A DNA stretch of 64,000 nucleotides, taken from the NCBI GenBank assembly GCA_038049695.1, contig CP142454.1:89984501-90048500 (forward strand), in the 5' to 3' direction. The notes beneath the pieces were generated by a model. That model did not search any database. It saw only the letters and a program-made list of their open reading frames with translations, and was not told where the DNA came from. A program made the position numbers and the translations under genes. Within the stretch, counting starts at the first letter, position 1. Each line of letters starts with the position of its first letter. Of the stretch, positions 22,525 to 34,000 are shown piece after piece. Origin of the DNA: Cinnamomum chago (taxonomy: Eukaryota; Streptophyta; Magnoliopsida; Laurales; Lauraceae).

Positions 22525-24321
22525 TAAATTTGAATTGAGTTGTTATGTTTGTTTGCTTAGGTGATTAATGTCTAGAAAGGCATAAAGCCTTCATCAGAGA
22601 ATTATCGCTTTGAGATGTGTCAATATGGCATCTCATAGTTCATCAACTCAATTCAACTGGCCTTAACTTATTTGACTCTAAAGGATTTTAGAAACCGGAC
22701 AAGTTTCTGACTTGAGGCAATTGATTGGTGAGTCAAGCTAAAACCCAGTTGAGACACACAGGTTTTTTGCCTGACCATAAAAAATTGCTTTTATCTGCTT
22801 TGTTGCACATACTTGGATTAGTGGTTAATTAGTATGTTATTGTTTCTTGCTACCTGCACAAATCATTTTGCTTGTGCCATTTTGTGAGTTGTGGGAGAGA
22901 GAGAACTTCTGTGTCTTACTAAGCATGTGCATCATTGAGTATTTTAGTTATAACCTTAAGAAGAAAATATGTTACCAAAGGCTATGGATCTCTTGGAGTT
23001 TAGATTGCTCTTATGTAATGAAAACTTGATAGAATCTGAGGGTTCTGCTCAAACTTCTCCAAAATAGACACAGTCTAACTTATTTTGCTTAGCAACCCAA
23101 CAAAAGAAAAGCCTATCACTTAAGATGAACAATGATTTCTAAGATTTTACTTCAATTTTGTTTGCAGACAGAGCACTCTATCAATGGGCTCAAACCAGTT
23201 GCCGCTGCCTCACTTCCAATGATGGAGTTTAAGAAAGAGGCGTTCTGTTCAAGGGAGGATCCCCAGTAAGTTTAATCTGCCATATTTTGGATTTAGTTCC
23301 CCCCCAAGGTTATGTATCCAGCTTAACTATTATATCACATTTCCATTAGAAGGCTTTACGCCTGTTTGTTTGCATTATAATACATAGGAATTCAACATAT
23401 AATAAGATTTTTTTTTAAGCGGTTAAAGATGAAGATCACCATCAAATAACCTTTTCTTTTATGAAAATATAATCAAAGGAAGATGGGTAATAAATACCTA
23501 GCCTTTGGTCTTCATTTTTAACCATTTCAAAAAATTCTCATGTATTGAATTCCTATGTATTTTTAATGCAAACAAACAGGCTCATTCTTTTCTGGGGAAG
23601 ACAAGGAGCTCTTTGTTGTACACTAATTTGGGCGTGCTAAGTTTTTAAAGTAAATACTAAAGAAGACATACAATTACCTTAGCCCTAATTATCATTTGCA
23701 TGAGCGTGCGCATGCATATTAATCGCCTTTTTAATTCTCATGGAGAAGACTGAAGCAAGGGCTGAATCTTTCCTAGGCATATGTTTGTGAAGGACTGTTG
23801 TAGTACAGTAGTAGTCCAAAAACTTGGTCATCAGTCCCCCATTGGTTGTGCATTCAGAGACTCTGCATTTCTGACCTTTTTCCTTTGTATTTATTCCCAC
23901 AATTTGAACGTTGACTACATGAGTTTAGTTGCTCTTTCCCTTTCACATATTTCTGCTCTGCAAGCTTAACTAAATCAACTGTCGGCGGCCTGATGTAAAT
24001 ACTCCTCTGCAACAAAAACATAACAGAACCTTATAAACCATATCTTGATCATGGAGAGATGATACCAGAAAATTTATGTAACATGGCATTTAGTTTGTTT
24101 ACATGACATTGTGGACCTTCTGCAGTTGTTCAATATGTTTAGAGGAGTACAAAGACAAGGAAGTATTGCGAACACTTCCAAGATGTGGGCACAATTTTCA
24201 TCACAGCTGCATAGACATATGGTTTCAGAAGCAATCGACCTGTCCAGTTTGCCGTTTGTCATTGCACGATTCATTCAAAGCCAAACATATGCTATCTCCT
24301 ACTTTCAGCACAGCTGTGTAG
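22108..24321 (+). CDS. ATL-type RING-H2 finger protein (probable E3 ubiquitin ligase), three exons
   Basis: Exons are 22108-22254, 23168-23265 and 24126-24321, giving 146 residues with all junctions GT-AG and frame kept. Exon 1 encodes an N-terminal membrane segment (about residues 10-24: GMSVVFILLLLAKLI) followed by basic KKIR. Exon 2 holds GLKPVAAASLPMMEF, equivalent to the ATL GLD motif but with Lys for Asp. Exon 3 encodes the RING-H2: CSIC, then CGHNFHHSC, then CPVC, the C3H2C3 pattern with all eight ligands. The Trp after the sixth ligand (IDIW) and the Pro in CPVC, needed for E2 contact in this family, are present. Such proteins ubiquitinate membrane or secretory targets; the substrate is unknown. 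The N-terminal Met was chosen because it precedes the membrane segment; an upstream exon is possible. Intron 1 holds a (CT)40 tract and intron 2 a MITE. Confidence 0.88.
22441..22520 (+). repeat. (TC)40 microsatellite in RING-H2 intron 1
   Basis: Uninterrupted TC dinucleotides for 80 bp, 186 bp after the exon 1 donor. It is likely highly polymorphic in length. Confidence 0.97.
23360..23581. mobile_element. 222-bp MITE in RING-H2 intron 2
   Basis: GCCTGTTTGTTTGCATTA...ACATAGGAATTCAA at the left is inverted at the right as TTGAATTCCTATGTA...TAATGCAAACAAACAGGC. Target duplications are not clear. A decayed relative lies at about 24847-25000, starting CCTGGTTGTTTGCAT. Confidence 0.8.
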
Positions 24322-26116
24322 CTGTGGGAGTTAAAACAGGTAGTGAATGAGACTAAGAGAACCAAGGCTGCACTCATCAGATACAAATGGACTCCACAAT
24401 GCTGGTGATCAACAGTAATTGAGAAGAAGGCATATTTGTGTTATGGGAAATGAAGAATTATTTCGGGACTGTGTGGCCGAAGTTTTTGATCTATAACAAT
24501 GATATGATGGGTCCACTCAATGGATGGGGGATTCGAAAAAGATAATTTTAAATTGAAAGAATGTAGTCGCTCAATCTTGGATCTTTTCACCCCAAAATGT
24601 TATGTATTTTTATTTCTTGCTGATTTGTACACTGAGACTGGATAGTTGCCAACTTTGGGGCATGTCCTATCCCCAGTGGCTCATCAGATCAACAACAGGG
24701 ATCACCAAACCATGTTCCCCTCCAGAATGAAATGATGCATAAGGACAACTTAATTCCTTGTAGGAACTAGCGATGAAGCTTGTTTAGAACTTAAAGAATC
24801 TTTAAGGGAAAGGATAAGCGGATTAGTGGACTAATAATCTTCTAAGGACCTGGTTGTTTGCATAGAATACATAGAAATTCATACCATGAGTGGTTAAAAA
24901 TGAGAATCTAAGGTGAATATATAAAAAAATGACCATCAAATATCCTCCCCATCAATGGAAAATTAATCAAGGGAAGACAGAAATTGAATACCCAGCGATC
25001 ACCCTATTAATTCAAATCCTAGTAAAGTCAAGGTCCTCCCATTTATATTTCTGCCTTATATCATTCACCCCTCACCTCTCAACCTCTATAATACTCCTTC
25101 GATGGAGCTCATTTGACCATGAATCCGTTGAATTAATAATGTCTTGAATTGAAAAACTTCTTTCACCATGGAGAAATTTTGCAGTGTCGGACTTGAACAA
25201 AATCAGGTATCGTTATTAGGATCTTGGAGTATTGCTTCTGTAAGGAGGTTGATCGAACTCCAAACTGAAATTATGTGAGATCAAATATGCAATAAAATCT
25301 TCTAATAAAGACAACAATGTAGAAACAGAACAAAATGTGACATCTTTATTTTACTACTCAATGAATCAGACTTTGGTCAGTGAAAATGAATGTTCAGTAT
25401 GAATGATCAGATATCAAGGGAAACCAAGAATTCTAACAAATATCCAAAATAGTTTTTTATTTTTTTTATTATCCCTCTTTCTTTTTCTCTAGCAATGATT
25501 GCAGAGTTTTGCTTAATGACCAATTATAAAAAAAAAAACTGAAACAACCATTCATAGTCCAAAAAATGTAAATTTTAGAATGTAATTTTCTTGCCCATAA
25601 ATAACTAGGAACTTACAATAGTTGAGAAAAAAGAAAAAGAATACCCAAGCCTACCCTGAGCCAAACCAGCAATGAACTACATGAGGTTATTAGGAAAGTG
25701 TAAAAAAAATTCTCCAGGTCAACCTCCTCAATCTGGTTGCAGTTTCCCTAAAGCTTCCCTATATAATATACAGATTGTGCTGTTGCAGACTAGAAGCCCC
25801 AGCACCATGGACCCACCTATCTTATACAAATCACTCTCTAATCAGGCTGGCAGTTCCATAACCATAGAAAGATTCCCAAGGAGCTTGTATATTTTAACAT
25901 AGATTGCCAAAACCAACTTATCACAGGCACCCTCATCTGCGCAATTAGATACATGGTTATTCATCTGGTTAAATTTTTCCTTTCAACAATCAGAAGGGTA
26001 CCTCATATACATAAGTGAAAACAGCTTTGGGAATTACCGCAACTTTCAACAGGCGATGGAAAGAATGTCACGATAGGATGCCTGGTGCAGGGTTTGGATG
26101 TCTGATATCCCTTTAA
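24322..26116. other. Intergenic region between RING-H2 and PPR genes
   Basis: It contains the RING-H2 3' untranslated region and a decayed copy of the GCCTGTTTGTTTGC MITE (24847-25000). Otherwise AT-rich sequence with no supported gene. Confidence 0.6.
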
Positions 26117-28309
26117 TTACCAGAAATCCATGCACGAGCATGAACCCTGTCTAAAATGATGGAAACGGCTTCGATCCCTTGCAACAATCTCTCGGTCAAA
26201 AACCTTTGATATAACCGTTATAAAAGAATGACAATCATTACAGACACGAAGGTTCTTCACAATCCGAATTTGTGAACCAGGAGAAGTGCTCATCAACCCA
26301 AAAGCAATGGCCAACTTTTCACTGTGTAAGAACAGGGAATGTTCTTTTTCTTCCTCCTCTATATCAAACAAAACTTCTGCAGTACCTGAAACATATCCAG
26401 CCAACTTGACCCGTTGGCACATCTGTTCTACCATCATATAGATGAGCTCTGTTTGAAAATGTGATCTATCTCCAGCAAAAAACTGGTGAACCATGCCATT
26501 AACCTCAATCCAACTGCAGCCAGCAGTTTTCTCTATTCCCTTTGATTTCATCTGTTTCCTTATTGTTAAAGCATCATCCCACCGATTGGCACTGGCATAA
26601 AGATTTGATAGGAGGACATATCGTCCACAAGACTCTGGTTCCAATTCAATCACCCGTTTACCAATCATCTCTGCAAGCACAAAATGTCTGTGCATCCTAC
26701 AAGCTCCAAGAAGGGTAGCCCACAATATTGCATTTGGCCTGAAAGGCATGTTTTCGATGAATACCAATGCTTGATCCACTTTTCCTGCTCTACAAAGCAA
26801 GTCCACAACACATCCATAATGTTCCATCCTTGGCTGTAGACAGTGAACATCTTTCATTGCACTAAAATTCTTTAGACCCGCATCAACTAACCCCGCATGA
26901 CTGCATGCGGATAACACCGCTATGAAGGTTACATCATCGGGCACCACTCCCTCAAACTTCATCTCCTCAAAAAGCTTCATGGCACGCTGGCCATCACCAT
27001 GCATGGCTAGCCCTCCGATCATCACATTCCACGTGAAAACATTCCTCTCTCTCATCTTGGAAAATACTTGTAGAGCGAGATCTAAGCTCCCACATTTAGC
27101 ATACATATCTACAAGGGCAGTCCCAAGGATAATATCCTGTTCTACCATGTATCTTTCTATCAGAAGATGGATGTACTTGCCTTGGTCCAAGGCCCCCATT
27201 TGAGCACAAGAGGAGAGTACACAAACCAGTGTCATCTCATCAGGCCTGATCTTCTCGCTCTGCATCTGCTGAAACAAAATCAATGACTCTTGAAAATAAC
27301 CAGAGCCAGACAGCCCCGAAATCATGCTAGTCCATGTCGACGCATCTCTCTCACACATCTCATTGAAAACCTGTCGTGCAGACACCAAATCCCCACATTT
27401 GCAGTACATATCAAGAATAGCATTGCCCAAATTAAGGTCCATATTCAACCCTAGTTCTTTTGAGTGGGAATGAAAAAATCTCCCTCGATCCAAGTCACCC
27501 AATTGAGAACAAGCCGAAACGAGACTGATCATGGTAACCATATCAGGGAAAACAAGTCCCATTTCTTTCATCTTTTCGAAACAATCAAATGCCTTGTGAC
27601 AAAGGCCCTCGCGGACATACCCCCCAATCATCAGATTCCATGTCACAACATCTCTATGGGGACTTTGATCAAACAGTCTCTGTGCTTCACCCAAGGAGCT
27701 GCAGCTAGCATACATCTGAATCAGGGAATTGAACACAAACACATCAGATTCCATACCAACTTTCAATATCTCGGCATGAAATCTTCTGCCCAAATCGAGG
27801 GACCGCAGCCGGGAGCAAGCGGTCAAAACAAAAGGGTAGGTGTAATTGTCGGGTGTGACGCGGGATTGAATCATGAGGTGGTAGAGAGATATGGCTTCGG
27901 ATGGGTCGTCGCTTCTTGCATAGCCTCTGATGATGGTGTTCCAGTTGAACATGTCGGGGTTGGAGATCAGGATAAAGATTTTTCGGGCGTAATTTAGATT
28001 GCCGGATTGGGAAATGGCGAGGAAGGAGATTATCTTGCTTGCGGCACGGTTGTTTTGGAAGAGATGGTTTCGGAGGAGGAAAGCATGGGCTTGTTTGGAT
28101 TTCTCGATGGTGGTGCATTGAATCTTCAACCAGTCTGTGGAAAAATGTCTGATCGATTTCTTCGAGGGACAATTCATAACGCCATTTGGCGCAGATTTTA
28201 TACTAGGGATCGTGTTCTGTTCTATTATACGACATGGATGGATTGAGGAGAGAGAGAGAGAGAGCGCGAGGGGTACAAATAGAAATGCAAGGACAGAAAG
28301 GAATTTCAA
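26117..28309 (-). CDS. Pentatricopeptide repeat protein, PLS class with E and DYW domains
   Basis: Intronless 730-codon frame. PLS-type PPR repeats run from about residue 80 to 525, with a ~101-residue periodicity marked by FNWNTIIRGY (121), VTWNLMIGGY (222), STWTSMISGL (324) and FTWNVMIGGL (425). The E/E+ region follows (about 529-605, KTAGCSWIEV). The DYW deaminase-like domain (about 606-730) has HSE (662-664) and CNDCH (690-694), the zinc and catalytic signature. The C-terminal tripeptide is DFW instead of DYW. Such proteins bind organelle transcripts and direct C-to-U editing. The first 25 residues look like a secretory leader and are partly encoded by a (CT)n tract. Met45 (ATG at 28175-28177, starting NCPSKKSIRHF) gives a more basic, organelle-targeting-like start and may be the true one. 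The editing site is not predictable here. Confidence 0.95.
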   Translation of the reverse strand: MKFLSVLAFLFVPLALSLSLSSIHPCRIIEQNTIPSIKSAPNGVMNCPSKKSIRHFSTDWLKIQCTTIEKSKQAHAFLLRNHLFQNNRAASKIISFLAISQSGNLNYARKIFILISNPDMFNWNTIIRGYARSDDPSEAISLYHLMIQSRVTPDNYTYPFVLTACSRLRSLDLGRRFHAEILKVGMESDVFVFNSLIQMYASCSSLGEAQRLFDQSPHRDVVTWNLMIGGYVREGLCHKAFDCFEKMKEMGLVFPDMVTMISLVSACSQLGDLDRGRFFHSHSKELGLNMDLNLGNAILDMYCKCGDLVSARQVFNEMCERDASTWTSMISGLSGSGYFQESLILFQQMQSEKIRPDEMTLVCVLSSCAQMGALDQGKYIHLLIERYMVEQDIILGTALVDMYAKCGSLDLALQVFSKMRERNVFTWNVMIGGLAMHGDGQRAMKLFEEMKFEGVVPDDVTFIAVLSACSHAGLVDAGLKNFSAMKDVHCLQPRMEHYGCVVDLLCRAGKVDQALVFIENMPFRPNAILWATLLGACRMHRHFVLAEMIGKRVIELEPESCGRYVLLSNLYASANRWDDALTIRKQMKSKGIEKTAGCSWIEVNGMVHQFFAGDRSHFQTELIYMMVEQMCQRVKLAGYVSGTAEVLFDIEEEEKEHSLFLHSEKLAIAFGLMSTSPGSQIRIVKNLRVCNDCHSFITVISKVFDREIVARDRSRFHHFRQGSCSCMDFW

Positions 28310-28804
28310 TTTATAATCACATCACAAGAAAAACGGCTTATTTGAATTATTTGAATAGCATGTCTCTGGGGCTCGCCTGGAGAAAGAGACGCTTTCTATG
28401 TACACAATTGTTAGGCCTGGGGCTTCAAGAAATTCTCAATGGGGTCCACCTTTGAAAATTCGAGTTTTAAAATCTAAATTACTTAAAATAAGTTTTTTAT
28501 CAACTTTAAAAAATTTAAATCACTCAAAATAAATTCTTTCTACTTATATAACATGAGCCCCAGTACATTGATCAAAATATATAAAAATGAATATGGTCCA
28601 CAATCAACCCTAATTTTTATACCACATGGTACATTTATGATACATGTGTGCGCGCGCATTGATAAGGATGTCCGGTCTTATCCGGTCTCTTCCAAAAACC
28701 CACTACTTCTTCCAAAAACCCACTACTTCCGTGAGCATATGAAGTCCCTGCCTCCCTCATACACCACCGCAAATCGGAAGTCCCAGCCTCCCCCTACACA
28801 CTGA

Positions 28805-29822
28805 GGGCATGTTTGTGTAACACTTTTCCGCGGAAAAGTTTACGGTTTTCCGCAGAAAACCTATTTTTCCAGCGTTTGGTGCGGAACAATTCCGCGTAAA
28901 TGTTTTCCTGCCTCGTCAGCATTTTCCTTGATAATTGTGGAGATGGGTTTCCCATACGGAATATGGAAAATGATTTTCCTCGGAAAACTTCTCCCTATTT
29001 TCCTCACTCTTGTCAATTTCAACCCAAAAACCCTATAACTCTTTTATTTTTTATTTCTTTATATAAATTATTATTTAATGTTAAATAAATAATATACATG
29101 TTATGTTATTTTTCTTCAAAAAATTATATCACTAAATAAGAAATTTTGATTTTCTATAAAGAATCCACAGCCGCACCAAACAACATCTACACCAATTCAA
29201 TGAGGAAACTCTTTTTGCACCAAACATGAATTTCTAAATTCTATGGAAATCCTTTTCCGAGGTTTTCATTTCTATGGAATTTGCTGACGTGGAAATTTCC
29301 TCTTTCCGTGGAAAGGGTGTGTAACTTTTCCGCGGAAAACCCATTTTTCCAGCGTTTGGTGCGGAACAATTCCGCGGAAATATTTTCCTGCCTCGTCAGC
29401 ATTTTCCTTGATAATTGCGAAAATGAATTTCCCATGGGGGGGTATGGGAAATGATTTTCCTCGGAAAACTTCTCCCTCTTTTCCTCACTTTTGTCCATTT
29501 CAACCCAAAAACCCTATAACTTTCATTTTTTATTTCTTTATATAAATTATTATTTAATGTTAAATAAATAATATACATGTTATGTTATTTTCTTCAAAAA
29601 ATTATATCACCAAATAAGAAATTTTGATTTTCTATAAGGAATCCACAGTCGCACCAAAAAACATCTGCACCAATTCAATGAGGAAACTATTTTTACACCA
29701 AACATAAATTTCTAAATTCTACAGAAATCCTTTTCCGAGGTTTTCATTTCTATGGAATTTACTGACGTGGCAATTTCCTCTTTCCGCAGAAAGGGTGTGT
29801 ACACAAACGTGCCCCAAACGTG
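28805..29822. mobile_element. ~1-kb TIR element with an internal ~490-bp tandem duplication
   Basis: The left end GGCATGTTTGTGTAACACTT and the right end GTGTGTACACAAACGTGCC are inverted repeats. CTGAG occurs on both flanks. Two near-identical units fill the interior: about 28822-29318 and 29319-29805. Both contain CCAGCGTTTGGTGCGGAACA, TTCCTGCCTCGTCAGCATTT, and an AT-rich block with TTATTTAATGTTAAATAAAT. There is no transposase. Superfamily unknown (hAT-like by the end motif). Confidence 0.75.
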
Positions 29823-29834
29823 CCCTGAGTAAGT

Positions 29835-29945
29835 TGAGCTTTTCCTTGAGCAAGTAGCTCAAAGGAGAGGATGCAAGTTCAAAACCGCAACCTCCGGTTT
29901 ATGAGCCGTGTTCCAAGCCAACTACGCTACGAAAATTGACCCTCA
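29835..29945 (-). mobile_element. SINE-like fragment (minus strand)
   Basis: Read on the minus strand, TAGCGTAGTTGGC resembles tRNA box A, and GGTTTTGAACTTGC 35-40 bp on resembles box B. Ends are not defined. Confidence 0.4.
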
Positions 29946-30224
29946 TCTTGTATATGTAGGCCTCGATTGATCATGTGAACTTTTTTTAATGCATTGCCAT
30001 CATTTGCATTTGCATGGGATTTACTAATACTAAACCGGGCAAACACCCTATAAATGTTCAGTGAATTGATAATAATAATAATAATAACAATTAAAAAAAA
30101 ACCTCAACTCACCCAGGGTCAGATAAGTTGACTCAGCTCAAAAGGTGCAAGTCAACATAATCTGATGGAGACTGCAAAAAACTCAGAGTCCCAATCATCT
30201 GGGGCCCTTCTGACCCACTGGGAA

Positions 30225-30262
30225 TTAAACTCGACCTCCCACTCTGATACCATATTGACAAC
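30225..30262 (-). mobile_element. Retroelement primer-binding-site-like motif
   Basis: The minus strand reads ATATGGTATCAGAGTGGGAG, the initiator tRNA-Met-complementary box found after LTRs and in TRIM-like elements. No paired LTR was found, so only a remnant is claimed. Confidence 0.4.
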
Positions 30263-31047
30263 CACTTACTTTAAAATGTTAAGCTGATAGAGAACGACGT
30301 AACAATGTATATCACAATTCACAATAGCACCAACCATACGATCTGAATTCTACACGGGCAGATGGTGGCCATTAAACTCTTAAACCAGAAAAAAAAATTA
30401 AAAAAAAGGACAAAAAAGAGCAAATTGTCCCAACTGGACAAAGTTATTTAAATAATCTTAAGTTAAAAATCATTCAGTCACATTCCATCATTTACCCAAG
30501 TGAGGCCTCCAATATAAACCGTTTAATTTGAAGTAGATGCCCTGCTTAATATGACCATGACCATTTGCAAATGTATGCATCCTGTTCTCTGGCAAAGTAT
30601 TGATGTTTCTGGCTAGCATCATAACAGCGACCAAAAAATAAACCATCTGCGAACTGCCTTTCTGTGTCGTGGATGGTACAAGGTATTATTCTTTACAAAT
30701 GTCATTGACAGCAGAACAATATAGCTCGGCTCCAGCTATAGGAATTTTTTTCTGGCGGATTTGTTCAAGCATGTTATGATGGAATGACAGTGGATCCTTC
30801 TTTTCCTTCCAGAAGCAGTCAGAAGAATAGTAAAATCTGTTGCAATCACCCTCCCAATGCATATATAGGCAGAGTGATAAAATGGAGCTGCATATGGAAA
30901 CCTGCACAAAGAAATAGCTTTCACCCACCATTAATTCTATCCACATGATTGAACCCGCACAGCTTAGACAATGACGGCCAAGGACAACCTGGAATGCTTC
31001 CACACCAGTGCTGGGTGAACCAGTCTTCGGCAAGGAGTCCAAGAACA

Positions 31048-34000
31048 TTACACTTTTGCAATTAAGTTATGCAGTCGCACAAAGTCATCCAGTGTAAGCT
31101 CCTCTGGTCTTGACTAGAAATAGTAACCCATGGGCATAAACAGAATGCAGATAAGTCGATCAATCACTGGAAAACCCTGTATGCAAGCAAAAAGCAGGTA
31201 ATTCAAACCATACAGCTACTTACTGTAACTGGAAGGCCTGCATTCTCAAGAGCTCTTTCGATCTCAAAAGGTGTGATAATATGCTGAAGAGATCTCCTCA
31301 GCATCTTACGCTTACCGTTGAAGGCAGAATTGACCTGCATTCAGCAAATATGGTTTGTCATAATTTGCAGGAAATAGATAAACTTAAGCATATACAAGTA
31401 AGTTTCTTTAAGAATATTCCCACAAGTACATGATCACTGAACGAAATAGCATAAAAAAAGGAAAGAGAAATATACTGCTTGTGATAGAAGTTTAAAAAAA
31501 AAAAAAAAAATTCATCGTTACCATTTCCAAATAAAAATTAAAAAAATTGAAGTTTCATCCTACAGTTACAGGGTTTGAAGTTATGGAAAAAAAAAAAAAT
31601 TGTAAACCATGTCCACAGCATCTTTAGCTAATAACTGATTCTTGATGTATGGTGTGGCATACAACATGAGAAACAAGCATATTCTGCCTGACCCACATAT
31701 AGTAAAGGCGTGGGCCAACAGTTCAGTAATAAAGATTATAAATCTGGTGGACCCCATTATAGAATAGATCACGTTCCGTGTCTTTCCTATAAGATGATCC
31801 TAGCAGTAGATGAAAATTGACAAATTACAAGCAAATATACACATTTATGATTTAAGAAACCACCATGAGGCCCACTATATGAACAACTTGACCATCAAAA
31901 GGAGAGTACCCCACACACAATTTGCTTGGTTGAACAAATGATCCATCTGATATTCTATAGTTCTAGATCTTTTGTCTGGTGTAGAAAAACAAGCCTTAAG
32001 CACAAAACTGCCGAGGATGGATAAATCAAATAGTTTCTCTCTTCTGATAGAACCATCTGTGGCAAGGCAGATAAAAAAGCAAGGACAGACAATCACCATT
32101 GAGAAGAAGTTTTTAGTTGAAGAAACAGATGGATATTCTGCAGGCCGCTTCAGTTTGAATGTAACCACAGCCGCGTCTACCTGCAGATGGACAGACCTCA
32201 AGATCAATCTCATAGTCAAAATAAAAATGCTGACATACTTCACTTTGCTATTGATTTGCATAATGCAACCAGTTACCAGAGATGTTTTGAACCTGATACT
32301 AAATTTATTGACTATGCAAAGTACCAAGATCAGGAGCTTACTCAAATCTTTATGCATAAATGACATAATGAGAATCATAGTTGTCTTAAACTAGTTTATT
32401 TCACATATTATTGAGTTCTGGAGCTCATCCATGAAGCTTTATGTGTCAATGCAGTAGAAGCTAATAGAAGGCACACTGTTAAATAAAAAAGAAGAAGAAG
32501 AAGATATTTCACACATTATTGAGTTCAGGAGCTCATCCATGAAACTTTATGCGTCAATATTGTATTCCTACTCAGACTAGTACCAAAGATACTAAGATGC
32601 AGTAGAAGAAGAAGAGTTGATAGATGCATTCTTTATGATTTTCTTTTAATTATTACGGATTCACAAGTAAAAATCCAAAAGCACACAATCATGATCCATG
32701 CCCACAATACAGGAAACTATTAGCAAAGAGAACTCCTCTCTAATTTAACTTGACACCACAGGACTTCACCCAATACCTCCAAAGATCAGTAATAGGAACA
32801 CCAAGGAATTCCTTAAGCATAGAACCCCAAAGATCACTTTAGTTCGACCCTTGATTATCACAACCAACGGAGTTTATTATTAGAAGTTCGATTATTCTTT
32901 TCCAACCATACAAACCAAAGAATATCACCAAAGAAGAATCTCAAAATCAATGTTGTTTTTATTTCAAATCGACTACTCACTCCAAAATTTGCAGCCAAAC
33001 CTATCGAACATTGAAAAGATTAATAAAGGACTCCACACCAATTTTTTTTTTTTGGTAAGAAGAATTGATGGATAACATTTTTTATGATACTCATGGTGAC
33101 TACCAGGTGGGAAAAAAATATTGCAACTGCATCCATTCTCAACATAAATCCTCCACTGAAAGTTAAAAAGATTATCTAACTTCTACACATTTACTGAAGG
33201 ATGGAAGATAAAGAAAACACCGAACTACAAGTCAGGCCTTCTGTTACATAAATACTACGACACTTTGCAATGCATGCCATCATGTGTAAACAGACTAGTA
33301 TGCTAAAAAAAATTGAGTGAAAATGAATAAGAGAAATGCTTACATTTGGTTGAGGAAAAAAGTCTGTTCTTGGAACCTTAAACTTATATTCAGGATCTGA
33401 AAAACTCAAGTCACAAATGGACTTTTATCATCAAATTGCACCACTAATAACATACAAGTCAAATAAAAAAGGCAGAAATCGAGATACATACTATTGTATT
33501 ACATGTTCAAACAGAGAAGATGATGGTCACTACAACTCAAAAAATATGAAAATTATAATCGCAATTTACAGAGCACGAACTATGATAAAGGAAAAATGAA
33601 CTCGTGTATCATGATAATTTTTATGTATCAATTCCACGATACCGTAACACACAACTATGCAGTATTTAAGAGCCTGAGAACTTGTAAAACTAATTCCAAG
33701 TAAATAACACCACAAATACAGAGAAATAATTTATTCCATAAAAGTTGTTTGCAACACTAATACAGTTTAAGAAAATAATCATACATTTGAGACCCATTCA
33801 CCTCATGGTTATGAATTGAAAAAGATAACTTTCTCTGTTAAGTTCCAGATTGTATCAGGTATCAGTATCTGTTGAAAAAAATTTCTCTTTAACAATTAAG
33901 ACTTGAGATTTTTTTATTTTTTTTAGCAAGGAGCATGCTTGTGGAGTTCTATGAATCATGTATGCATGTGCGTATATATGAGATACACATGCAGAAAAAT

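Noticed and set aside
22303..22527. ORF ending in a Leu-Ser repeat
   Set aside because: Translation of the (CT)40 intron microsatellite.
27464..27997. 177-codon plus-strand ORF
   Set aside because: Antisense shadow of the PPR gene; no independent domain.
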